Source of the DNA: Spirochaetaceae bacterium
GTDB taxonomy: Bacteria > Spirochaetota > Spirochaetia > Treponematales > Breznakiellaceae
Direction of reading: 5' to 3'
Assembly (NCBI GenBank): GCA_031290205.1
Contig: JAITNZ010000252.1
Location: forward strand, 1 to 9,616
DNA: 9,616 nucleotides
Made by a program: the position numbers and the translations under genes. Positions 1-5,979 of this stretch are shown piece after piece. Positions within the stretch are counted from its first letter, which is position 1; the number at the start of each line of letters is the position of its first letter. The notes below the pieces were generated by a model. The model had not been told where the DNA came from and did no database searches. It was given only the letters and a program-made list of their open reading frames with translations.

Positions 1-96
1 CCGTATTGCGGCAACGTTGTAGCGGCACAGGAGGCACAGCCGCTTTCTGCCTTACCTTCGCTTAGATAGAGGAGATTTTACGCAGGGGGCGCTGCG

Positions 97-411
97 GGGC
101 GCCACAGGCGCTTTCAGCTGTCTGTCTTGAATCGCCCATTTCTTGGGGCACGTCCAAATTCGGGGTAAATCAGGCGGTCCTATCGTAATAATCCAGTATA
201 AGGAGGGGGAAGTCTCCCCCCTACGGGCGCACTGCGTTGCGCCCTACCCCCTCTGCGGGGCGCCGCCCCGCAACGCCCCGCTGGAGGGGCGAGGTGCCCC
301 CCCAGACCCCCCGTTAGCAATATAGGTATCACTTTAGAATTTACCCCGAAAAATAAATTGCACCCCCATTTCTTCCCGAAGGCAAGGCTGAAAGTGCCTG
401 AGGCACCGCCG
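97..411. repeat. Imperfect long inverted-repeat element with GC-rich hairpin core
   Basis: The outer arms, about 97-170 and the reverse complement of about 341-411, align over roughly 70 bp. The best-conserved blocks are TTCGGGGTAAAT (159-170, matching ATTTACCCCGAA at 339-350) and a CAGGC-N-CTTTCAGC block (105-118, matching its complement near 388-401). Each outer end also contains its own small palindrome, for example GTGCCTGAGGCAC at 394-406. The core holds several GC-rich stem-loops: a GGGGGA/TCCCCC pair near 204-220, and GCGGGG/CCCCGC and GGGGC/GCCCC pairs between about 255 and 300. This layout fits a non-coding, MITE-like or BIME-like repeat that could fold at RNA level. It has no transposase. 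Copy number elsewhere in the genome is unknown. Confidence 0.5.
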
Positions 412-441
412 CGTGTCATACGTAAATTTTTGTTTGGGGTA

Positions 442-470
442 TTGCCTTCGTCAGCGTAATCGCGTATAAT
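442..470 (+). promoter_or_regulatory. Sigma70-type promoter of nadE, predicted leaderless
   Basis: TTGCCT at 442-447 (-35) is separated by exactly 17 bp from a consensus TATAAT at 465-470 (-10). The nadE ATG begins at 476, five bases after the -10 box, which is where transcription would normally start. No Shine-Dalgarno sequence lies between them. The mRNA should therefore begin at or within a base or two of the start codon. Confidence 0.75.
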
Positions 471-475
471 ACCTC

Positions 476-1282
476 ATGCGCATTGCAATAGCTCAAATCA
501 ATGCTACTATTGGTGATTTCGACGGCAATACCGCGAAGATCATCGAATTTGCACGGAAGGCAAAAGAGGCGGATGCCGAACTTGTCCTTTTTCCCGAACT
601 TGCCGTCTGTGGCTACCCCCCGATGGACCTGCTCGACCAGGACCGCTTTGTCGAACTGAACATTCGCGCCCTGCGCATCTTACAACGGGAACTTCCCGCC
701 GATATTGCCGCAGGCGTGGGCTATGTCAACCACAACCATTCCGTGCAGGGGAAGGCGCTCGTCAATGCATACGGCATCATCCACGAGGGCAGCCTCGTCT
801 TCGAGCAGATAAAAACGCTCCTCCCCACCTATGATGTCTTCGACGAGGCGCGCAACTTCGAGCCCGCCCACCGCTGGGAGAGTTTTGCGTTCAAGGGGGA
901 ACGCATCGGCATCGCCATCTGCGAGGACCTCTGGCGCGAAACGGAAACCCCCGGCACCAAATACGCCGAGGACCCCGTCCGCCGACTCCTCGACCGCGGC
1001 ATCACAATGCTCGTCGTGCCGTCCGCCTCGCCCTACTATGCCGGCAAGCACGAGGCGCGCCTCGCCCTTGCCCAACACCTCTCGCGGCGCGGCAATATCC
1101 CCCTCATCTATATCAACGCCGTCGGCGCCAACGATTCGATCATCTTCGACGGACGTTCGTTCGTATTGAACGGAAACAGCTTGAGCAACGCAAAGGCGTT
1201 CGAGGAGGAGCTTTTCATCATGGGGGAAGGGGATGGGGGAGAGGGAGAACGGGGAACGGGGAACGGGGAACGGGTGTTATGA
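476..1282 (+). CDS. nadE: NAD+ synthetase, glutaminase (nitrilase) domain, split nadE N-terminal part
   Basis: This is the amide-transfer half of glutamine-dependent NAD+ synthetase, which hydrolyses glutamine to supply ammonia for amidation of deamido-NAD+. The nitrilase-fold triad is visible: Glu41 in FPEL, Lys113 in QIKTLLPTYD and Cys149 in AICEDLW. The N-terminus MRIAIAQIN is the normal family start, so ATG 476 is secure although it lacks a ribosome-binding site; it lies just after the -10 box. The domain runs intact to about residue 248 (EELFIM), then degenerates into a Gly/Glu-rich tail encoded by G-rich repeats and stops at TGA 1280-1282. The normal full-length enzyme is one polypeptide of roughly 540-680 residues. 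Here the synthetase domain continues downstream in another frame. The product is either a free-standing glutaminase subunit or half of a gene broken recently by repeat insertion. All catalytic residues remain, which argues against old decay. Confidence 0.85.
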   Translation: MRIAIAQINATIGDFDGNTAKIIEFARKAKEADAELVLFPELAVCGYPPMDLLDQDRFVELNIRALRILQRELPADIAAGVGYVNHNHSVQGKALVNAYGIIHEGSLVFEQIKTLLPTYDVFDEARNFEPAHRWESFAFKGERIGIAICEDLWRETETPGTKYAEDPVRRLLDRGITMLVVPSASPYYAGKHEARLALAQHLSRRGNIPLIYINAVGANDSIIFDGRSFVLNGNSLSNAKAFEEELFIMGEGDGGEGERGTGNGERVL

Positions 1283-1433
1283 TTAGAACACTTAGGTGTC
1301 TCCCCGCAAGATTTCCCGGTAGTTCGAGAGACTGACGAACTGAACTCCCTGTTCCCTGTTCCCTGTTCCCAAGTTTCCCCGGTAGTGCTGAATGGCTTCC
1401 CGAAGCCCCCATCCCCCATCCCCCATCCCCTAT
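1220..1433 (+). repeat. Nested heptanucleotide inverted repeats inserted in the nadE linker
   Basis: The left side has ATGGGGG-type units (1220-1240) followed by three exact GGGGAAC units (1251-1271) plus a partial copy. The right side mirrors this with GTTCCCT units (1351-1370) followed by three exact CCCCCAT units (1406-1426). The two unit types nest in order, so the block can fold into one large hairpin around a loop of about 1275-1344. Two related segments containing TTTCCCGGTAGT and TTTCCCCGGTAGT (about 1312-1323 and 1374-1386) occur as a direct repeat. The sense strand carries two consecutive G-quadruplex-type runs. Seven-base tandem units resemble the short tandem repeats of some cyanobacteria and other bacteria. 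The block sits precisely between the two nadE domains and introduces stops in all three frames: TGA 1280, TAG 1284 and TGA 1333. Confidence 0.85.
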
Positions 1434-1449
1434 CTCGGAACTCGACATC

Positions 1450-2283
1450 ATGGAGGACGCCCTCGTGATGGGTATCCGCGAGTATATGGGGAAGTGCGGT
1501 TTTACGCGGGCGCACCTTGGGCTGTCCGGCGGCATCGACTCGGCGCTCGTCGCCTACCTCGCCGTCCGCGCGGTGGGAAAAGAAAATGTCGTGGCGATGA
1601 GCATGCCCTCGCGCTTTTCATCGCAGGGCTCGAAGGATGATGCGAAGGAGTTGGCGGAAATACTCGGCTGCCGCTACGAGGTTTTGCCGATAGAGGGCGT
1701 TTTTACGGCGTTTCTTTCGACCTTGGGTGGCGTTTTCGAGGGGCGCCCCTTTGACATTGCCGAAGAAAACCTGCAAGCGCGCGTTCGCGGCTCGCTGTTG
1801 ATGGGATTTTCCAATAAATGGAACTCGATGCTCCTTACGACGGGCAATAAATCCGAGCTTGCTATGGGTTACTGCACGCTTTACGGCGACATGAACGGTG
1901 CGCTTGGTCCTATCGGCGACCTCTTCAAGACCGAAGTGTTCGCCCTCTGCCGGAGGATTAACGAGCGCGGCGCCCTCGTCATCCCCCCCGCCATCATCGA
2001 AAAGCCACCCTCGGCGGAGCTGCGGGCAAACCAGAAGGACGAGGACAGCCTCCCCCCCTACGAGCTGCTGGACGAGATACTCAAGCTCTATCTGTTCAAT
2101 AACCTTTGCGCCGAAGAGATTGCCGAGCGCGGCTTCGACCGCGAGCTTGCCGGCAGCATCATCAAGATGGTAGCCCGCGCCGAATTCAAACGCCGCCAAG
2201 CGCCGCCTGTGTTAAAAGTATCGCCGCGCGCCTTCGGCATGGGACGCCGCATGCCGATAGCTCGCGCAGTGTATGAGGGTTAA
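1450..2283 (+). CDS. nadE: NAD+ synthetase, ATP-dependent amidation domain, split nadE C-terminal part
   Basis: This is the synthetase half, which adenylates deamido-NAD+ and amidates it with ammonia to give NAD+. Visible signatures, in order, are the PP-loop SGGIDS (residues 26-31), ENLQARVRG (106-114), TTGNKSELAMGYCTLYGD (130-147), KPPSAELR with NQKDEDSLPPYELLD (185-208), and EFKRRQAPPVLKVSPRAFG (245-263). At 277 residues it matches stand-alone ammonia-dependent NadE enzymes and could work alone. The frame is open back to 1336, but that stretch is repeat-derived. ATG 1450 has no good ribosome-binding site. A GGAGG at 1452-1456 sits 8 nt before GTG 1465, so translation may really begin at 1465 (VMGIREY). 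The frame differs from the glutaminase ORF. The gene probably shares the upstream promoter. Channelled ammonia transfer would require the two products to associate. Confidence 0.85.
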   Translation: MEDALVMGIREYMGKCGFTRAHLGLSGGIDSALVAYLAVRAVGKENVVAMSMPSRFSSQGSKDDAKELAEILGCRYEVLPIEGVFTAFLSTLGGVFEGRPFDIAEENLQARVRGSLLMGFSNKWNSMLLTTGNKSELAMGYCTLYGDMNGALGPIGDLFKTEVFALCRRINERGALVIPPAIIEKPPSAELRANQKDEDSLPPYELLDEILKLYLFNNLCAEEIAERGFDRELAGSIIKMVARAEFKRRQAPPVLKVSPRAFGMGRRMPIARAVYEG

Positions 2284-2736
2284 GGGGAAGGTGGTATGAA
2301 AACCGACAGGGCGGGCGCATTAAGAATTTGTCCACAGATGTCCACAGGGGGAAGGCTTTCATGGTCGGCGCGTAACGCGCTACGCGCACACGCTCGCCGC
2401 CATACTCCCCCGAGCCGACACACGAAATTTTTTATGTTTTCACCTAAGTGTCCGCCGAACTCACCATAAATATTACATTGTCCCCCAACCTTCATAGAAC
2501 AGCCGACGAAAACATCATGGCTGATTCCAAAATCAGACCTGCCATAAGCACCGTAAACCCAAGTTGCGTGTGCCACCGGTATTTTGATATTCCCAAACCA
2601 CGAGATGATCCTTTTTCCCGCAAGCGACGACGCACAGGCACTGCCTGAGGCGGAATGAGAGAAACCACGAACAACACGCATTCATCTTCATGAATATCCG
2701 TGTCATTCGTGGTCAAATCTTTTTTATATTGCGAAA
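2284..2736. other. Convergent intergenic region between nadE and ald
   Basis: No gene is supported over these 453 bases. Short open frames exist on both strands but overlap one another and show no recognisable domain. A minus-strand frame across about 2400-2620 has unusually protein-like composition (for example HATWVYGAYGRSDFG) and might be a decayed fragment, but I cannot identify it. Other contents are a tandem TGTCCACA pair at 2329-2346, a GCGCGT-A-ACGCGC palindrome near 2368, and the long hairpin at 2664-2713. Confidence 0.5.
2664..2725. terminator. 50-bp hairpin between convergent genes, possible terminator or palindromic repeat
   Basis: ACCACGAA (2664-2671) pairs with TTCGTGGT (2706-2713). 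Inside this, ACACG pairs with CGTGT and ATTCAT pairs with ATGAAT across a 4-nt loop, with two small CA bulges. On the plus strand the stem is followed after six bases by six T residues (2720-2725), consistent with termination of nadE transcription. On the minus strand it starts 23 nt after the ald stop but is followed only by GGTTTCTCTC, a weak U tract. Palindromes containing GTGTCATTCGTGGT-like words are dispersed in many bacterial genomes, so this may be a repeat copy doing terminator duty. Confidence 0.5.
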
Positions 2737-3852
2737 CTATTTCAGCACATCCAGCGGCGCGGTGTACGAAAGACCGTGCGCGTCGGCGACACCCTTGTAG
2801 GTGAGCTTGCCTTTGTAGACGTTCAGCCCTTCGAGGAGCCCCGCGTCTTTCTTCAGCGCCGCTTCCACGCCGAGGTCGGCGATTGCTAAACCGTAGTTCA
2901 GCGTCGCGTTACCGAGCGCAAGAGTCGCGGTGTTAGCCACGGCGCCGGGCATATTGCCGACGCAGTAGTTTACCACGCCGTCTTTAATGTAGACGGGGTC
3001 GTCGTGGTAGGTTACATGGCTTGCTTCGCTGCATCCGCCCTGGTCGATGGCGACGTCTACGATGACGGAGCCTTTCTTCATCGTGGACAGATGGCTGTTG
3101 CGGACGAGTTTCGGCGCCGCCGAGCCGGGTATCAGCACCGCGCCGATGACAAGGTCTGCCTTCGGGAGGATTTCGCTGACATTTTCAGGCGTCGAATAGA
3201 GCGTGCTGATCTTGTTGCCGTAGAGGTCTTCGAGGTATTCAAGCCGGTCAAGGTTGATGTCCACAACAGTAACGTGCGCGCCGAAACCGACGGCAACCTT
3301 TACCGCGTTCGCCCCGACGACGCCCGCGCCCAGCACGACGATTTCGGCATGGGGAACGCCCGGCACGCCGGAAAGCAGCACGCCCATACCGCCGAAGGGT
3401 CGTTCAAGATATTTCGCGCCTTCCTGAATGGAAAGGCGTCCTGCAATCTGGCTCATCGGCTTTAAGCAGGGCAGTTGCCCTTTGTGGTCCTTGATCGTCT
3501 CGAACGCCACGCCGATGCACTTTGCTTTAAGCAGCGCGTCCGTCTGCGCGCGATCCGGCGCCAGGTGCAGGTAGGTGTAGAGAATCTGGTTCTCCCTTAT
3601 CAGGCTGTATTCAGCCTCAAGCGGCTCCTTGACCTTGTATATCATGTCCGCTTCAGCCCAAACTTCCTTCGCGCTGCCGACAAGCTTGGCGCCAGCCTTC
3701 GCGTAGAGGTCGTCGGGGAACGCCGAGCCTTCGCCCGCGCCCTTCTCGACAATCACGGTGTGCCCGTGCGTCTTGAACGCCGCCGCCATTTTGGGAGTTA
3801 CACCCACACGATACTCGTGCTTTTTAATTTCTTTAATTACTCCAACTTTCAT
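2737..3852 (-). CDS. ald: Alanine dehydrogenase
   Basis: NAD-dependent alanine dehydrogenase interconverts L-alanine with pyruvate plus ammonium in the cytoplasm. At 371 residues it has the usual family length, and the family landmarks fall at their canonical numbers: substrate Arg15, Lys75 (YKVKEP), catalytic His96 (YLHLAPD), Asp270 (VDVAIDQGG), the Rossmann motif GAGVVG at 175-180 and the ribose-binding acid Asp198. MSQIAGRLS (133-141) and SGVPGVPHAEIVVLGAG (161-177) are typical. ATG 3852 is preceded by AGGAG with a 7-nt A-rich spacer. It lies 91 bp downstream of the M20 hydrolase stop with a palindromic operator candidate in the gap, so it can be expressed on its own. Some Ald enzymes, such as that of Mycobacterium tuberculosis, also aminate glyoxylate to glycine, which is relevant given the nearby glycine riboswitch; that activity here is inference. 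Confidence 0.97.
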   Translation of the reverse strand: MKVGVIKEIKKHEYRVGVTPKMAAAFKTHGHTVIVEKGAGEGSAFPDDLYAKAGAKLVGSAKEVWAEADMIYKVKEPLEAEYSLIRENQILYTYLHLAPDRAQTDALLKAKCIGVAFETIKDHKGQLPCLKPMSQIAGRLSIQEGAKYLERPFGGMGVLLSGVPGVPHAEIVVLGAGVVGANAVKVAVGFGAHVTVVDINLDRLEYLEDLYGNKISTLYSTPENVSEILPKADLVIGAVLIPGSAAPKLVRNSHLSTMKKGSVIVDVAIDQGGCSEASHVTYHDDPVYIKDGVVNYCVGNMPGAVANTATLALGNATLNYGLAIADLGVEAALKKDAGLLEGLNVYKGKLTYKGVADAHGLSYTAPLDVLK

Positions 3853-3868
3853 TTTTTTCTCCTATGAA

Positions 3869-3899
3869 ATAAAATTGTAATTTCTGTTACAATGTAACA
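3869..3899 (-). promoter_or_regulatory. Palindromic operator candidate and putative ald promoter
   Basis: TGTTACAATGTAACA at 3885-3899 is a perfect 7-1-7 palindrome, with a further TTGTAA half-site at 3875-3880. It lies 33-47 bp before the ald start codon. On the minus strand TTACAT (3892-3897) and TTTTAT (3869-3874) are 17 bp apart and could serve as a weak -35/-10 pair. In that case the palindrome overlaps the -35 box, as expected for a repressor site. The regulator is unknown. Confidence 0.5.
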
Positions 3900-3943
3900 T
3901 TCTTCCCTTCAGTTTGAAAAGAGCGTCCGAGAAAGCCTTCCCC

Positions 3944-5299
3944 CTACATCACCGGTTTGTAAGGCGCCATGTCCTTACGCGATTCGCGAAAGGCTTTTTG
4001 AACCGCTTTTATCGAATCGGGCGCCTTCAAGAGGTCGAAGGCGCATTGGGCAAGCACTTTACCCGCATAAACCTCAGTCTTACGCCCTATATCCGAACCG
4101 GCGGTGGAAACTACCGACCAGTGGTGGAAGGGCAGCCCCTTGAGGATGCCCAGCCCAAAGATAATGCCCGTCGGCACAATATGGCTGACATCGGCAACAT
4201 CGGAAGAGCCGGTCATCGAGGAAACCTTTCCCGCAAGAGGCGGTATCCCCGAACAGAGGAGTTCGCCCTCGGCATCTTTCCCCGCCGCCGCCTTGTAGAG
4301 CGCCGCCGCAAAGTTTCTGTCCGCGTCGTCCCAGACAATCTCCGGCACCTTCAGCGCCGACTCGCGGCAGAGGCGGTTCAGGCTGTGGCAGACAAAAGTC
4401 TCGTAGCAGCCTGAGTTCACGCGGTAATCCATCGTCGTGCCGGTCATCAGCGCCGCGCCCTTGGCAATATCGACCACACGGGTAACAAGCTCGTCGTCAA
4501 TTTTCCGCGTGCGCGCGCGGATATAGTAGTTCAGCTCGGCAAAATCGGGGACTATGTTCGGCGCTTCGCCGGCATGGGTATAGCAGTAATGGATGCGCGA
4601 ATCGTCAGGGATATGCTCGCGCAGATACTGAACGCCGACATTCATCAGCTCGGCGGCATCGAGCGCGCTGCGCCCCTGGTCGGGATTCGCCGCGGCGTGG
4701 GCAGTTTTCCCGTGAAAGCTAAAAAAGATGTTCGTCGAAGCCTGCATACTCGCTTCCATCACGGTAAGCGCAAAAGGAGCGGCGTGCCAGGCAAAGGCTA
4801 TGTCCAAGCCCTCAAATAAGCCGTGTTTTGCCATCCAGACCTTTCCCGCCAGCGTCTCCTCGGCGGGACAGCCGTAAAAAATCACCGTGCCGGGGATTTT
4901 TTCTTTTTCCAGCGCCGCTTTCAGCGAGGCAGCCGCCCCGACGGAGGTACCGCAAATCAGATTATGCCCGCAACCGTGACCCGGACCATCTTTCGGCGCG
5001 CAGGCAGGGCAATTTTTCTGTCCCTGCCCCAAACCGGCAAGCGCGTCATACTCGCCAAGGAAGCCGACGGCGGGTCCCGCCCCCCATTTTGCGACGATGC
5101 AGTTCGGCTCGCTTGAGGGCTTACCCGTCAGCACGTCGAATGTCTTCACGTCAAAGCCCTGCGCCTTAAGGAAAGCCGCCGTCTCTGTGCAGGCAAACTG
5201 CTCCTTCAGCGCTACTTCAGGTTTTGCCCAGATTGCATCGGAAAGTTCGATAACCTTTCCGCTATTCTGGTCAAACCACGCTTGGATGTTTTCGTTCAT
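3944..5299 (-). CDS. M20D amidohydrolase (AbgB / aminobenzoyl-glutamate or hippurate hydrolase-like)
   Basis: A metal-dependent amidohydrolase of peptidase family M20, subfamily D, which cleaves N-acyl or N-aroyl amino acids and some dipeptides. At 451 residues it is nearest in form to AbgB-type p-aminobenzoyl-glutamate hydrolases. Visible metal and catalytic residues are GHGCGHN (107-113; Cys110, His112), PAEET (145-149; catalytic Glu and metal Glu), His172 in WHAAP and the late HHW (392-394). HGKTAHAAANPDQGRSALDA (196-215) opens the dimerisation (lid) domain and GSSDVADVSH (364-373) is typical of AbgB relatives. ATG 5299 overlaps the preceding membrane-protein stop (ATGA), with GAGG 7 nt before it, so translation is coupled. 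AbgB normally pairs with AbgA, but no AbgA is present, so a homodimer is likely. No signal peptide is visible, so it should act in the cytoplasm on an imported substrate. The substrate is not determinable from sequence alone. Confidence 0.85.
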   Translation of the reverse strand: MNENIQAWFDQNSGKVIELSDAIWAKPEVALKEQFACTETAAFLKAQGFDVKTFDVLTGKPSSEPNCIVAKWGAGPAVGFLGEYDALAGLGQGQKNCPACAPKDGPGHGCGHNLICGTSVGAAASLKAALEKEKIPGTVIFYGCPAEETLAGKVWMAKHGLFEGLDIAFAWHAAPFALTVMEASMQASTNIFFSFHGKTAHAAANPDQGRSALDAAELMNVGVQYLREHIPDDSRIHYCYTHAGEAPNIVPDFAELNYYIRARTRKIDDELVTRVVDIAKGAALMTGTTMDYRVNSGCYETFVCHSLNRLCRESALKVPEIVWDDADRNFAAALYKAAAGKDAEGELLCSGIPPLAGKVSSMTGSSDVADVSHIVPTGIIFGLGILKGLPFHHWSVVSTAGSDIGRKTEVYAGKVLAQCAFDLLKAPDSIKAVQKAFRESRKDMAPYKPVM

Positions 5300-5979
5300 G
5301 GTTGAGCCTCACGCCGGTACAAAAAATACTCCCACAAAACTGCCAGCACGAGGAAGGCGGGCAGCACATAGAATTGGCGGGTCGCGGCGCAGAGCACCTG
5401 ATAGCTCAAAACCAAGGTGAGGATGACCGAGATGCCGCCGGGAACGGCGGTCGTCTTCAGCGCTTTGACAAAGACGGGGATGGCGAGGGCGCTAAAAATT
5501 GCCGGAAGGAGGTTGCTGAACGCCGGCTTAAACAGCTCAGCCTGAAGCACCGGCAGTATCTGCACGATGAGTATCATTCCTACGGTTATGATGAGGGTAG
5601 TTACTACAGTGGAAACTGCCGCCGCCAGCGCGGAGATTGCTTCCGCTTCGGGGGTGCCCGATTCGACGTTGCAGATTTTCTGCGCGTTTTTTGCGGCGGG
5701 GAGTTTCATGTTCATCACGTTGCCGGTAACGAACGCGATATACTGACCGCCCGCACCGAGCAGCGGCGCGTAAGAGACGAACTCGCAGATCGCTATCGGG
5801 GCGAAGACCGTTACCGCGGTAAAGAAAACTTTCAGCGTTTCAGCCAGGGCGATTTCAATATCAAAAGTTTTTTGCATGCCGAAGGGGACGGCAACCATCG
5901 CAATCACCATAATCAATGTTGACCAGAATCCTAGATTGTGAACGCGTTTATCATATTTGCTAAATTCATATTTTGCCAT
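5296..5979 (-). CDS. Multi-pass membrane protein, partner of the DUF5058-type protein
   Basis: A hydrophobic protein of 227 residues with no assigned function. Segments likely to span the membrane, numbered from the earlier possible Met, lie at about 20-36, 52-75, 117-145, 158-175, 183-200 and 203-220. A conserved-looking motif block runs through FAPIAICEFVSYAPLLGAGG (60-79), TGNVMNMKLP (86-95) and NAQKICNVESGT (99-110), followed by Ser/Thr-rich helix AAAVSTVVTTLII. The TGNVMNMKLP loop could line a substrate path. The start is chosen at ATG 5979, 6 nt after AGGAGG. An adjacent in-frame ATG at 5982 would leave only 3 nt. The upstream stop and this start share bases (TGATG), and its own stop overlaps the M20 start (ATGA), so the three genes are translationally coupled. 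I infer one half of a two-protein transporter. Confidence 0.75.
   Translation of the reverse strand: MAKYEFSKYDKRVHNLGFWSTLIMVIAMVAVPFGMQKTFDIEIALAETLKVFFTAVTVFAPIAICEFVSYAPLLGAGGQYIAFVTGNVMNMKLPAAKNAQKICNVESGTPEAEAISALAAAVSTVVTTLIITVGMILIVQILPVLQAELFKPAFSNLLPAIFSALAIPVFVKALKTTAVPGGISVILTLVLSYQVLCAATRQFYVLPAFLVLAVLWEYFLYRREAQP

Larger units (their letters stand above)
1..475. other. Gene-free region upstream of nadE
   Basis: No convincing gene is present. The open frames here are short, rich in Gly, Pro and Arg, and follow GC-rich repeats. Frame 1 is open from the window edge to a TAG at 67-69 and could be the last 22 codons of a gene lying to the left, but nothing supports this beyond openness. 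Positions 97-411 form a large imperfect inverted repeat, and 442-470 is the nadE promoter; both are listed separately. Positions 1-96 show nothing further that I can interpret. Confidence 0.6.

Noticed and set aside
143..419. Open frames on both strands upstream of nadE
   Set aside because: They track GC-rich inverted repeats, have Pro/Gly/Arg-rich products and lack ribosome-binding sites.
1288..1298. ACACTTAGGTG also present inverted at 2441-2451
   Set aside because: Eleven-base matches are expected by chance in a window of this size, and the flanks do not extend.
1333..1335. TGA recoding or readthrough to rejoin the nadE halves
   Set aside because: The glutaminase frame ends earlier, at TGA 1280, in a different frame. 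TGA is also a normal stop elsewhere here (the ATGA overlap at 5296-5299), so no code change is indicated.
2328..2346. Tandem TTGTCCACA and ATGTCCACA resembling DnaA boxes
   Set aside because: Only two imperfect sites, no AT-rich unwinding region and no dnaA or dnaN nearby. There is no support for an origin.
2296..2469. 57-codon plus-strand ORF just after nadE, preceded by AAGGTGGT
   Set aside because: Arg/Pro/Ser-rich composition typical of GC-rich non-coding frames, poor spacing to the start, and overlap with a minus-strand open frame. No domain is recognised.
3004..3465. Long open frame opposite ald
   Set aside because: Shadow of the high-GC ald coding strand, which has full-length homology and conserved active-site residues.
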